Part shown: positions 43,133-51,468 of the stretch, in pieces | How positions within the stretch are numbered: position 1 is the first letter of the stretch | How the letters are laid out: each line of letters starts with the position of its first letter | DNA from: Bacillus thermozeamaize | GTDB lineage: Bacteria; Bacillota; Bacilli; ZCTH02-B2 | Assembly (NCBI GenBank): GCA_002159075.1 | Contig: LZRT01000094.1 | Coordinates: forward strand, 144,014-208,013 | Reading direction: 5' to 3' | Length of the DNA: 64,000 nt | Program-made: the position numbers and the translations under genes | The notes under the pieces: model-generated | Seen by the model: the letters and a program-made list of their open reading frames with translations, nothing else | Databases searched by the model: none | What the model was told of the DNA's origin: nothing

Positions 43133-43918
43133 ATGGGAGAAGTGGAGGATGTGTTGACGTTAAGGGATTTGCATTTCACTTACCGGCAGGCGGGGGGTTC
43201 CTTTCCCGTTTTGGACGGCTTTTCCATGAGTGTGCGGGAGGGGGAGTTCTTTACTCTGATCGGGCCGAGCGGCTCGGGAAAGAGTACGTTGTTCAAGCTG
43301 TTGACAGGACTGCTGGAACCGGACGCCGGTGAGATTTTGTACCGGGGCCGGCCCTTTTGCCGGCGCCTGGGCAAGGTGGGCTACATGCCCCAGCGGGACA
43401 CGCTTTTTCCCTGGCGCACGGTGCGCGAAAATGCGGCATTGCCCCTGGAGCTGAAAGGATGGCGGCGCAAAGAGGCGCTCGAACGGGCCGGCTCCTTTTT
43501 GGGGGAATTTGGCTTGGAGGCGGTGGCCGACCTGTATCCGCATCAGTTGTCAGGGGGCTTGCGGCAACGGGTTTCTTTTTTGCGGACCGTTCTGGCGGAC
43601 AACGACGTGCTCTTGCTCGACGAGCCTTTCGGCGCGTTGGACGCGTTGACGCGCGCCCAGCTGCAGGAATGGCTCCTGAACCTGTGGCAGAAGTTGCGGA
43701 AGACCGTGCTGTTTATCACCCACGATGTGGAAGAGGCCATCTTGCTCTCCGACCGCATCGGGGTGCTTTCCGCCCGCCCATTGTCCACAGTGCGGATGGT
43801 GGAGGTGCCGCTTTCCCGTCCGCGAAAGATGTTCATGGTGACGGAGGAGGCTTTTATCCGTTTGAAACGCCAATTGCTGGAACAAATCCGTGGTGAAGAG
43901 GGAGCGCTGGCGACGTGA
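43133..43918 (+). CDS. thiZ: ABC transporter ATPase for pyrimidine precursor (ThiZ)
   Basis: This 261-aa nitrate/sulfonate/taurine-type ABC ATPase has Walker A GPSGSGKST, signature LSGGLRQR, Walker B VLLLDEPFGALD and switch His in FITHD. It energises uptake of formylaminopyrimidine with ThiX and ThiY. ATG 43133 has RBS GGGGAG; it overlaps thiX by one base (TGATG). Confidence 0.92.
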   Translation: MGEVEDVLTLRDLHFTYRQAGGSFPVLDGFSMSVREGEFFTLIGPSGSGKSTLFKLLTGLLEPDAGEILYRGRPFCRRLGKVGYMPQRDTLFPWRTVRENAALPLELKGWRRKEALERAGSFLGEFGLEAVADLYPHQLSGGLRQRVSFLRTVLADNDVLLLDEPFGALDALTRAQLQEWLLNLWQKLRKTVLFITHDVEEAILLSDRIGVLSARPLSTVRMVEVPLSRPRKMFMVTEEAFIRLKRQLLEQIRGEEGALAT

Positions 43919-44697
43919 TGTACTGGCTGCAACAGTATCGCGCACCCGTTGCCTTTTTCTTGCTGATGCTGCTCGGATGGGAGGTGGCGGTCAGGGCATT
44001 GAACGTGCCGGTGTTCATCCTCCCGCCGCCCTCCGCCATCCTCTACGCGCTGTGGGAGCATGCCGGATTGTTGTTCACCGTGCATCTGCCCGCCACACTG
44101 TGGATCATCCTCTTGGGACTGGCCATTTCGGTGGTTTTGGGGGTTGGGCTGGCTGCGGCCATGACGCTGTTTCCGCTGGTGGAACGGACCTTCTATCCGC
44201 TGCTGGTGGTTACGCAGACGCTGCCGATCATCGCCTTGTCTCCGGTTTTCGTGTTGTGGTTCGGCTATTCGATCTGGGGAAAAGTGGCGGTGACGGTCCT
44301 GATCAGCTTTTTTCCGATTGTGGTGAACACATATGACGGTTTCCGGCGCACGGATGCCGAATGGGTGGAGCTCCTGCGGACGATGGGCGCCAACCGCTGG
44401 CAGATTTTTCTCAAGGCGCAGGTGCCCGCTTCCTTGCCGATGTTTTTCACCGGCTTGAAGATGGCGGCGGTGGTCAGCGTCATCGGGGCCACCATCGGCG
44501 AATGGCTGGGAGCCAATGAAGGCCTGGGGTATTTCAGCCGGCGGATGGCCCACAGTGTCCGCGCCGCTCCATTGTTTGCCGCGGTACTGGTGCTGTCCCT
44601 GCTGGGGATTCTCCTGTTTCTGTTGATTCAGGGCATGGAACGCAAGTGTTTGCCCTGGAAGCGGGAAGGCGGGCACAGGGGATCGGCACGGCAATGA
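43918..44697 (+). CDS. thiX: ABC transporter permease for pyrimidine precursor (ThiX)
   Basis: This 259-aa membrane permease has about six helices and the EAA loop (ELLRTMGANRWQIFLKAQVPASLP), typical of the SsuC/TauC class. The start ATG overlaps the thiZ stop, so the two are coupled. It forms the channel of the ThiXYZ importer for formylaminopyrimidine. The 170 bp between this gene and thiY are purine-rich and hold no other evident feature. Confidence 0.92.
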   Translation: MYWLQQYRAPVAFFLLMLLGWEVAVRALNVPVFILPPPSAILYALWEHAGLLFTVHLPATLWIILLGLAISVVLGVGLAAAMTLFPLVERTFYPLLVVTQTLPIIALSPVFVLWFGYSIWGKVAVTVLISFFPIVVNTYDGFRRTDAEWVELLRTMGANRWQIFLKAQVPASLPMFFTGLKMAAVVSVIGATIGEWLGANEGLGYFSRRMAHSVRAAPLFAAVLVLSLLGILLFLLIQGMERKCLPWKREGGHRGSARQ

Positions 44698-44867
44698 TTG
44701 GCTTCCTTGCAGGTGTTGAGAGGAAAGCCGTCTGATTCCCGGATGGCCATCCAATGTCCGCATCATGTGCCGGATGTGGATGGTCGGTGAGAAATGGACG
44801 TTGGGTGGAACTGTAAATGGGAAGATAGAGGGAATATGGAGGGAATTAGGATGGAGGGAAGGGAAAA

Positions 44868-45923
44868 ATGGACGGACAAAAACAGCGACGAACGATGAAC
44901 ATGCTGGTTTTGGCGTTGCTGGGCGGATTGGCCCTGGTGTTGGCCGCCTGTGGGGGGCAGGGAGAGCTGCCGGATCGGGAGGCAAACGAGACGGGTAGGG
45001 GGGCAGATGACGGAAAAAAGCCGGAAAAGCTGAGCATCATGCTTGATTGGTATCCCAATGCGGTGCATGCTTTCATCTATCTTGCCAAAGAGAAGGGATA
45101 CTTTGCTGAGGAAGGGCTGGATGTGGAGATTCAGATGCCGGCCGAGACCAACGACCCGCTCCGTTTGGTCGCGGCCAATCAGGTGGATTTGGCCTTGAGC
45201 TACCAGCCGCAACTGGTGATGGCCAGGGCGGAAGGCGTGCCCAACGTGGCGGTGGCAGCGGTGGTCCGCCACCCCTTGAATGCCATGATGGTCAAGGCGG
45301 ACAGCCCGATCCAGTCGCCGAAAGATCTTGAAAACCGGAAGCTTGGTTACCCTTCCATTCCCACCAACGAGGCGATTCTTCAGACGATGGTCAAGTCAGA
45401 CGGTGGGGATCCCGGCAAGGTAACCTTGCAGGATATCGGCTGGGACATCGTGCAGGCTTTGAGCACCGATCAGGTGGACGCGGTCCTGGGCGGCTACATC
45501 AATCACGAGAAGCTGCTCCTGGAAAAGCATGGGGTTCCCGTCCGGGTCATCGATCCGGTTGACTATGGCGTTCCCGACTATTATGAACTGATTCTGGTCA
45601 CGAGCGAGAGCACTTGGAAGGCGAAACGGGAGTCCATCGCGGCATTCTGGCGTGCGGCGCAACGGGCGCAGGAGGAGGTGGCGGCCAATCCGGAAGCTGC
45701 GTTGCAAGTGTTGTTCAAGCAGCAAAGCGAGGCGTTCCCGCTGGATGAAGAGATTGAGCGGCAGAGCCTGGAGATCCTCCTGCCGTTGATGGACGCGGGG
45801 GAGAAGCCGTTCGGCTACCAAGACGCGCGGGTATGGGAGGAAGTGGTGGACTGGTTGAAGCGCGAAGGCGTGATAGAAAAGGCCATCGCGCCGGAATCTT
45901 TGTTCGTCAACCTGGAGGAATGA
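44868..45923 (+). CDS. thiY: Formylaminopyrimidine-binding lipoprotein (ThiY)
   Basis: This 351-aa NMT1/THI5-like binding protein has a type II signal peptide (MLVLALLGGLALVLAAC, lipobox LAAC with Cys28) and a Gly/Asp-rich linker before the ligand domain, beginning LSIMLDWYPNAVHAFIYLAKEKGYF. It delivers thiamine-derived pyrimidine to ThiXZ at the outer face of the membrane. Last gene of the riboswitch operon. Confidence 0.93.
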   Translation: MDGQKQRRTMNMLVLALLGGLALVLAACGGQGELPDREANETGRGADDGKKPEKLSIMLDWYPNAVHAFIYLAKEKGYFAEEGLDVEIQMPAETNDPLRLVAANQVDLALSYQPQLVMARAEGVPNVAVAAVVRHPLNAMMVKADSPIQSPKDLENRKLGYPSIPTNEAILQTMVKSDGGDPGKVTLQDIGWDIVQALSTDQVDAVLGGYINHEKLLLEKHGVPVRVIDPVDYGVPDYYELILVTSESTWKAKRESIAAFWRAAQRAQEEVAANPEAALQVLFKQQSEAFPLDEEIERQSLEILLPLMDAGEKPFGYQDARVWEEVVDWLKREGVIEKAIAPESLFVNLEE

Positions 45924-45926
45924 GGC

Positions 45927-47165
45927 TCACCATTCAGGCAGGGGCAATTGGAGCTGTTCCTGGTACCGCCGCAGGGTCTCCAGGGCTTCGTCAAGGGTGG
46001 GAGCAAGCACATTGAGGTGGCCCATTTTTCGCTTCGGGCGCGCCTCTTTTTTTCCATAGAGGTGCAGCTTGGCCTCTACGGGGAGCGCCGGCAAGCGTTT
46101 CAAGACGGCGGCCGGTTCCTCTCCCAGCAGGTTGAGCATGACCACGGGCGAGAGCAGGCGCGTGGACCCGAGCGGCAGGCCGCAGATGGCCCGCACATGC
46201 TGTTCAAATTGCGAGGTGACACAGGCTTCCATGGTGTAGTGTCCCGAGTTGTGGGGCCGCGGCGCCAGTTCGTTGACAAATAGCTGGCCTTCTTTTGTCA
46301 GGAACATTTCCACCGCAATCAGTCCATAGACATTCAATCGGTTGGCAATCGACGTCGCCAGCTCCTGCGCTTGCTCCTGCAGCGCCTGCGGGATGCGCGC
46401 AGGCGCCATGGAGATGCGCAGGATGCCGTCTTGATGGATGTTTTCGGCCGCAGGAAAACAACGCACTTCGCCTGTCGTGCTGCGGGCGGCAATCACCGAG
46501 ATCTCTTTTTCAAAAGGAATCCATTGTTCCAGAATCAGTTCGGGACACATGCCGGACAGCGTTTCCCAGGCCAAAAGCGCCTCTTCTTCATTGCGGATCA
46601 CGGCCTGTCCCTTGCCGTCGTAGCCCCCGAGGGCGGTCTTTAGGACACATGGAAAACCCAGTTCCCGAACCCCGTTGGCCAAATCGGCACGCGATCGCAC
46701 CGGATGGAAGGGCGCGACCGGGATGCCGATGGATGCCAAGGCGCTTTTTTCCCGAATGCGGTGCCGGGATATGGTCAGGATCGCTTTGCCCTGCGGGAGG
46801 TAATGGGATTGTTGGAGAGCTTCCACCAGACGATCATCCACATTCTCAAATTCGTAGGTGATGACGTCACACGTTTCGGCCATTTGCATGGCAACCGCCA
46901 GATCGTCGAGGGCCCCGGTATATGCTTGATCGGCCACCTGGCCGCAAGGGGAGTCGTCTTGCGGATCGAGGCAGGCAATGCGGTAGCCCATCTGTCGCGC
47001 GGCCAGCGCGATCATCCGGCCCAGCTGTCCGCCGCCCAGGATTCCGATGGTGGAACCGGGGAGAATGGCGGGGTGCTTCTGAGCGGGCCCGGTTGCGGCT
47101 GCCTTGTGTTCGGACAATGACGGCGAATGATCGGATGAGGTATGTATCGAATCGGTGCGTTCCAT
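45927..47165 (-). CDS. purK: 5-(carboxyamino)imidazole ribonucleotide synthase
   Basis: This 412-aa ATP-grasp enzyme has GILGGGQLGRM after an unusual N-terminal extension of about 40 polar residues, VLKTALGGYDGKGQ (ATP-grasp loop) and EMFLTKEGQLFVNELAPRPHNSGH. It makes N5-CAIR from AIR, ATP and bicarbonate in purine synthesis. ATG 47165 was chosen with AAAGGGAG upstream; the conserved part starts near residue 38, so the real start could be later. It follows purE by 26 bp and is convergent with thiY with only 3 bp between. Confidence 0.93.
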   Translation of the reverse strand: MERTDSIHTSSDHSPSLSEHKAAATGPAQKHPAILPGSTIGILGGGQLGRMIALAARQMGYRIACLDPQDDSPCGQVADQAYTGALDDLAVAMQMAETCDVITYEFENVDDRLVEALQQSHYLPQGKAILTISRHRIREKSALASIGIPVAPFHPVRSRADLANGVRELGFPCVLKTALGGYDGKGQAVIRNEEEALLAWETLSGMCPELILEQWIPFEKEISVIAARSTTGEVRCFPAAENIHQDGILRISMAPARIPQALQEQAQELATSIANRLNVYGLIAVEMFLTKEGQLFVNELAPRPHNSGHYTMEACVTSQFEQHVRAICGLPLGSTRLLSPVVMLNLLGEEPAAVLKRLPALPVEAKLHLYGKKEARPKRKMGHLNVLAPTLDEALETLRRYQEQLQLPLPEW

Positions 47166-47191
47166 GCTTTTCTCCCTTTCCCGCATGACAA

Positions 47192-47698
47192 CTAATCCAA
47201 TTTCGAGTGTTCCAGAACCTGTTTTTCGATGGCTTCACGCCGCTGTTGCAACCGCTGGCGGACGACCGGATATTTGTTGGCCAGGATGTGGGCCGCAAAC
47301 AGGCCGGCATTGGTGGCTCCAGCCTTTCCGATGGCCATGGTGGCCACGGGCACGCCGCCTGGCATCTGGACGATGGACAGTAAGGAATCCAGCCCGTTCA
47401 ATGTGGAACTTTTGACCGGCACGCCGATGACGGGCAGCAAGGTTTTGGCTGCGATCATCCCCGGCAGGTGAGCGGCACCGCCTGCTCCAGCGATGATCAC
47501 TTCCAATTGGCGCTCTTGGGCGGTCTCCGCGTAGCGGAACATCCAATCGGGTGTCCGGTGGGCGGAGACCACTTTTTTCTCGTAAGGAATTTCCAGCTCC
47601 TCGAGAATCGAACAGGCGGCTTTCATCGTTTCCCAGTCAGATGTGCTGCCCATGATCACGCCGACCAGGGGGTGTGGGGGCAATGCGTCAGGTTTCAC
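47192..47698 (-). CDS. purE: N5-CAIR mutase
   Basis: This 168-aa class I PurE has [25 protein letters not shown] with the catalytic His, and [26 protein letters not shown]. It converts N5-CAIR to CAIR. GTG 47698 is the start. purE and purK stand apart from a full pur operon in this window, and no purine riboswitch is visible upstream. Confidence 0.95.
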   Translation of the reverse strand: MKPDALPPHPLVGVIMGSTSDWETMKAACSILEELEIPYEKKVVSAHRTPDWMFRYAETAQERQLEVIIAGAGGAAHLPGMIAAKTLLPVIGVPVKSSTLNGLDSLLSIVQMPGGVPVATMAIGKAGATNAGLFAAHILANKYPVVRQRLQQRREAIEKQVLEHSKLD

Positions 47699-47760
47699 GG
47701 TGTCACGCTCCGCATCGGTTTCGATTTCGCATCACGGATTGAAATGCTGATTTCCTTAAT

Positions 47761-47831
47761 TGATGATGATTCCGGATTGATGATTCATTGATGATGATTC
47801 CGGATTGATGATTCATTGATGATGATTCCGG
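47761..47831. repeat. 28-bp tandem repeat, about 2.5 copies
   Basis: The unit begins TGATGATGATTCCGG and ends GATTGATGATTCAT. Copies lie at 47761-47788 and 47789-47816, and a partial copy at 47817-47831. The third copy includes the last codons of the small gene at 47813-47986, so the array seems to have grown by duplication of that gene's 3' end. The first two copies are outside coding sequence. Confidence 0.9.
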
Positions 47832-47986
47832 GCCGCTTTTTTCCGCTGATATTCATTGACGGCTTCCCACTTTTCGCGAATGACCGACTCGTCCACCGGA
47901 ACGCGCCGGGATGCCTCCCAACGGGCAATGCCGACACCGATCAAGGAGCCGATGATCAATGCCAGCAGGATCCACACGACAAACAT
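47813..47986 (-). CDS. Small single-pass membrane protein
   Basis: This 57-aa protein starts at ATG 47986 with strong RBS GGAAAGGAGG and has one transmembrane helix (FVVWILLALIIGSLIGVGIA, residues 2-21) and a charged cytoplasmic tail ending NHHQ. The final codons lie in the tandem repeat. Not recognised as a named family; similar short proteins are common in Bacillota genomes. Confidence 0.6.
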   Translation of the reverse strand: MFVVWILLALIIGSLIGVGIARWEASRRVPVDESVIREKWEAVNEYQRKKAARNHHQ

Positions 47987-48171
47987 GCTCGCTTCCTCCT
48001 TTCCGTACTGTATTATTTTATCACAAAAAGGGACGAGACAGGTAAACGTTGCGTTGCCCGAAATGTCGGTTTGAGGAATGATTTGATACAATATGTTTGT
48101 AACTGTTGATTTCCTGGGGAATAAGGGTGACGCAAGTGTGAACTTGCCGGATCGTTTTGGAGGTGAAGCGA

Positions 48172-49251
48172 TTGAAAGATGAACAATTGGCCCTTTTTCA
48201 GGAGTTGACCGAGGCCAACGGCGCTCCCGGATTTGAGGGGCCGGTGCGGGAGATCATGAAGTCTCACCTTCAGCGCTACAGCGACCGGATCGTCTCGGAT
48301 CGGCTGGGCGGGGTGTTTGGCGTCAAGGAGGGGCCGCCTGACGCCCCGAAGGTTCTGGTTGCCGGTCACATGGATGAAGTGGCCATGATGGTGACGCAGA
48401 TTACGGAAAAGGGGTTTGTCAAGTTCCAGCCGCTGGGCGGATGGTGGAATCAGGTGTTGTTGGCGCAGCGGGTGCAGATCATCACGGAGCGGGGAGTGGT
48501 GCCTGGGGTGATCGGCTCCACGCCGCCTCATCTCCTGGATGAGAATGCGCGGAAGAAACCGGTTCAAATCAGCGAGATGTTCATTGACGTGGGGGCCGAC
48601 AGCCGGGAAGAAGCCGAAACGATCGGCATCAAGCCCGGGCAGCCGATCTTGCCGGCGACGCCTTTTACCGTAATGGCCGGCGGAAAAAAGTTGCTGGCCA
48701 AGGCCTGGGACAACCGTTATGGCTGCGCGTTGGCGATTGAACTGATGCAGGCGTTGAAGGACGAGTCCTTGCAGGTCAGCTTGTACAGCGGGGCGACGGT
48801 CCAGGAAGAAGTGGGCCTGCGGGGAGCTGCGGTGGCGGCCAATCTGGTGGAACCGGACCTGTTTTTTGCGCTGGATGCAGGCCCGGCTGGAGATACGCCG
48901 GGCGTGCGGGACGGTTTTGGACGGCTTGGAGAAGGGGTATTGATCCGGATTTATGATCGTTCGATGATTTTGCTTCCCGGCTTGCGCGATCTCATCCTGG
49001 ACGTGGCAGAAACAGAGAAGATCCCCTACCAGTTTTTTGTTTCACAAGGAGGCACCGATGCCGGAAGGGTGCATCTGTCCGGGAGGGGGGTTCCATCTGC
49101 GGTGATCAGCATTCCCGCCCGCTATATCCACAGTCATGTCTCGGTCATCCACCGGGATGACTATCAGGCGGCCAAACGGCTCCTGATTGCGCTCTTAAGA
49201 AGGATGAATCCGTCGGTGATCAAAGAGATTCAGGCATCCCGGACCCTTTGA
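48172..49251 (+). CDS. M42-family metallo-aminopeptidase (YtoP/FrvX-like)
   Basis: This 359-aa enzyme has AGHMDEV (His, Asp), DNRYGCALAIEL (bridging Asp), VQEEVGLRGA (Glu pair), ALDAG (Asp) and the late HSHVSVIHRDD (His), a complete two-metal M42 site. Members are tetrahedral aminopeptidases or cellulase M homologues that trim peptides in the cytoplasm. TTG 48172 was chosen, with GGAGGTG 6 nt upstream. Its last 22 bp overlap the end of the convergent niaR gene. Confidence 0.9.
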   Translation: MKDEQLALFQELTEANGAPGFEGPVREIMKSHLQRYSDRIVSDRLGGVFGVKEGPPDAPKVLVAGHMDEVAMMVTQITEKGFVKFQPLGGWWNQVLLAQRVQIITERGVVPGVIGSTPPHLLDENARKKPVQISEMFIDVGADSREEAETIGIKPGQPILPATPFTVMAGGKKLLAKAWDNRYGCALAIELMQALKDESLQVSLYSGATVQEEVGLRGAAVAANLVEPDLFFALDAGPAGDTPGVRDGFGRLGEGVLIRIYDRSMILLPGLRDLILDVAETEKIPYQFFVSQGGTDAGRVHLSGRGVPSAVISIPARYIHSHVSVIHRDDYQAAKRLLIALLRRMNPSVIKEIQASRTL

Positions 49252-49805
49252 TGCGGCTGGTCATTGAGCAGGATCCCGAGCCGCGACAGCGCCTGGCACG
49301 CTTCATCGATGAGCGACTCCGACTCCGCGGCCACCGTATGCAAGTGGACGCCCCCGGTGAGCGAGGAGAGCAAGGAGGCCCCGGAAGCCTGAATGTTTTT
49401 CAGGAAGTGCTGCACATCGCGCCGGTTTTTCAGCATCAAAGAACCGCGAAGTTCTCCATATACGGGATGTTCCACGATGACATCCAGGACCTGAAGGCCG
49501 TGATCCACCAGGGTATTCAGCTCCGTTTCCGTTTCTTCCCACTGATGCTTGCAGGCGATCACCCGCGAACAGGGGTATTTTTCCTGCGAGATCTCGGCGT
49601 CGTGGTAGAGATACCCTTGCGGCGTGGCCAGAATGGGGTGCTTCGACGCCCTCAGCAGGGCGATATCCTGAACGATGACCTGACGGCTGACGTTGGCCAA
49701 TTGCGCCAGTTCTGTTCCTGTCACAGGACTGGCCGCTTTTTTTAATTTTTCCAGTATCCATTGCCTGCGCTCTTCACCCGAGAATTTGTGCGTATCTTCC
49801 GCCAC
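49230..49805 (-). CDS. niaR: Niacin-responsive repressor NiaR (HTH + 3H domain)
   Basis: This 191-aa protein has an N-terminal HTH_11 (residues about 14-64, TGTELAQLANVSRQVIVQDIALLRA) and a 3H domain in which the three His occur in CKHQ, VEHPVYGEL and GGVHLHT. NiaR (YrxA) binds nicotinic acid and represses NAD synthesis and niacin uptake genes in Bacillota. No target gene is adjacent, though NiaR usually acts at distant operons. Convergent 22-bp overlap with the M42 peptidase. Confidence 0.88.
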   Translation of the reverse strand: MAEDTHKFSGEERRQWILEKLKKAASPVTGTELAQLANVSRQVIVQDIALLRASKHPILATPQGYLYHDAEISQEKYPCSRVIACKHQWEETETELNTLVDHGLQVLDVIVEHPVYGELRGSLMLKNRRDVQHFLKNIQASGASLLSSLTGGVHLHTVAAESESLIDEACQALSRLGILLNDQPHQRVRDA

Positions 49806-50042
49806 TTGCCATCCTCCTGACCATGAACTGCTTTGTCTCGTTTATTGTAGCACAATCCGGGAATGGGCATGTTGCGCGTGGAAAACCCATGTGGAAAACA
49901 CATTTAAATAACATATATTTAACAAAGTATTCAAAAACTCGGCGCAACAATCGACGTAATTTTTGTTATAATGAAAGTGCGATCGGTTAAAAGATTGGAA
50001 ACTGGAGATAATTATTATATAAAAACGAGAGGTGGAACAACC

Positions 50043-50201
50043 ATGCTGAGTGAAGTGCAACGTTACACGCTGCAGAGAGACCAGTTGTTGTCCGAGTGGG
50101 AATCGGCCAGCGATAAAGAAAAACAGCAAATCGTCCTGAAGATCATGGAAATTGATGAAATCATGGAAGATTTGAAGAAAGAGCAGAAAAAGGCCAACTG
50201 A
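50043..50201 (+). CDS. Small helical protein of unknown function
   Basis: This 52-aa soluble, highly charged, probably all-helical protein (EVQRYTLQRDQLLSEW, KEKQQIVLKIMEIDEIMEDLKKEQ). RBS GAGGTGG lies 9 nt before ATG 50043, a TATAAT box is at 49967-49972 and an intrinsic terminator follows, so it is an independent transcription unit. I do not recognise the family. A regulatory or binding role is only a guess. Confidence 0.6.
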   Translation: MLSEVQRYTLQRDQLLSEWESASDKEKQQIVLKIMEIDEIMEDLKKEQKKAN

Positions 50202-50227
50202 AACGACGGGCATGACTTGTCAGAAGT

Positions 50228-50272
50228 GAGGCTGCTCCCGAAGGTCAAACCTTTGCGGGCGGCCTCTTTTTT
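50228..50272 (+). terminator. Terminator of the 52-aa gene
   Basis: GAGGC (50228-50232) pairs with GCCTC (50262-50266), with inner CCCG/CGGG and AAGG/CCTT pairing, and is followed by T7. The T run touches the stop of the convergent chrA gene. Confidence 0.85.
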
Positions 50273-51464
50273 ACGCGAGCCATTGCATCAACGTTCCGCC
50301 CAGGGCGCCTGTCAGCACCACGATCCAAGGCGGCAGGTTCCAAAAAGCGAGCATGGCAAAGAGGATCGCAGCAAGGGAGAAGTCCGCAGGGGTGCGAATC
50401 GAACTGACCCAGATCGGATCGTAAAAAGCGGCCAGCAAGATGCCGACGACAGCCGCATTCACTCCATTCATTGCCCCTTGCACGCGCGGTTTTCGGCGGA
50501 TCGCATCCCAAAATGGCAGGGTGCCCGCGACCAGCAAAAAAGCAGGCAAAAAAATGCCGATGGTGGCGACACCTGCCCCAAACCATCCGCCCATGACTGC
50601 CCCGGCGTATGAGGCAAAGGTAAACAACGGGCCCGGAACGGCCTGAGCGGCGCCGTATCCCGCCAAGAATGCTTCACGGCTCATCCAACCGGAAGGAATG
50701 AGTTCCCTTTCGAGTAATGGCAATACGACATGCCCGCCGCCAAAGACCAGCGAACCTGCCCGGTAAAAGCTGTCAAAAACAGCCAGCCAGTGTAAGGAAG
50801 TGAGATGATGCAAGAGCGGCAGGAGAAACAGCAGGATGAAAAAGAGGGACAGGTGGACGATGGCGGTGGAGCGGCGAACCGGAACGCGCATCAGGGCCTC
50901 GCCGCTTGTGTTTTTGACGTCGCGGTTTCTGTAAAGAACGATCCCTGCCGCCCCGGCGAGGATGATCAGCGCGACGTGGCTGAATGCGCTTGGCCATATC
51001 AACGTCGTCACGCCCACGCCGATGGCCAGCGTGATGCGGGCGCGATCGGGCGTCAGTTTTTGCCCCATGCCCAGGATGGCTTGGGCCACGACAGCCACGG
51101 CGACAATTTTCAAGCCGTGTATCCAGCCGGTGTTTGCCGCGTCAACGTTTTGAAAAAACAGCGCAAACAGAATCAACGCCAAAGCGGATGGGAGGGTAAA
51201 GCCTAGCCAGGCGGCAATCCCGCCCGGCAGTCCGGCACGCATGATCCCGATGCCGATCCCGACCTGGCTGCTTGCGGGCCCGGGAAGGAATTGGCAAAGC
51301 GAGACGAGGTCCGCGTAACTGCGCTCGTCCAGCCACTTTTTGCGCCGGATGTATTCTTCGTGAAAATAACCGAGATGCGCGATCGGACCGCCGAACGAGG
51401 TGAGGCCAAGCTTCGTGGACACGATGAAAACTTCGAGAAGGGATGGCCATTTTTTCCTCTGCAT
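50271..51464 (-). CDS. chrA: Chromate transporter ChrA, two-domain
   Basis: This 397-aa membrane protein has two CHR domains: an N-terminal copy (FGGPIAHLGYFHEEYIRRKKWLDE, LCQFLPGPASSQ) and a C-terminal copy (FGGGHVVLPLLERELI, YGAAQAVPGPLFTFASYAG). Fused long-chain ChrA proteins expel chromate, or in some cases import sulfate-like anions. RBS GGAGGGA. The next gene upstream on the same strand ends 4 bp before, so the two are likely co-transcribed with the MFS gene. Confidence 0.9.
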   Translation of the reverse strand: MQRKKWPSLLEVFIVSTKLGLTSFGGPIAHLGYFHEEYIRRKKWLDERSYADLVSLCQFLPGPASSQVGIGIGIMRAGLPGGIAAWLGFTLPSALALILFALFFQNVDAANTGWIHGLKIVAVAVVAQAILGMGQKLTPDRARITLAIGVGVTTLIWPSAFSHVALIILAGAAGIVLYRNRDVKNTSGEALMRVPVRRSTAIVHLSLFFILLFLLPLLHHLTSLHWLAVFDSFYRAGSLVFGGGHVVLPLLERELIPSGWMSREAFLAGYGAAQAVPGPLFTFASYAGAVMGGWFGAGVATIGIFLPAFLLVAGTLPFWDAIRRKPRVQGAMNGVNAAVVGILLAAFYDPIWVSSIRTPADFSLAAILFAMLAFWNLPPWIVVLTGALGGTLMQWLA

Positions 51465-51468
51465 GATA

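Noticed and set aside
43543..44985. 480-codon minus-strand frame over thiZ/thiX
   Set aside because: Low-complexity Arg/His/Gln sequence antisense to two recognised ABC transporter genes.
47699..47760. Purine riboswitch upstream of purE
   Set aside because: The short region lacks the conserved purine aptamer core and is largely AT-rich sequence and repeats.
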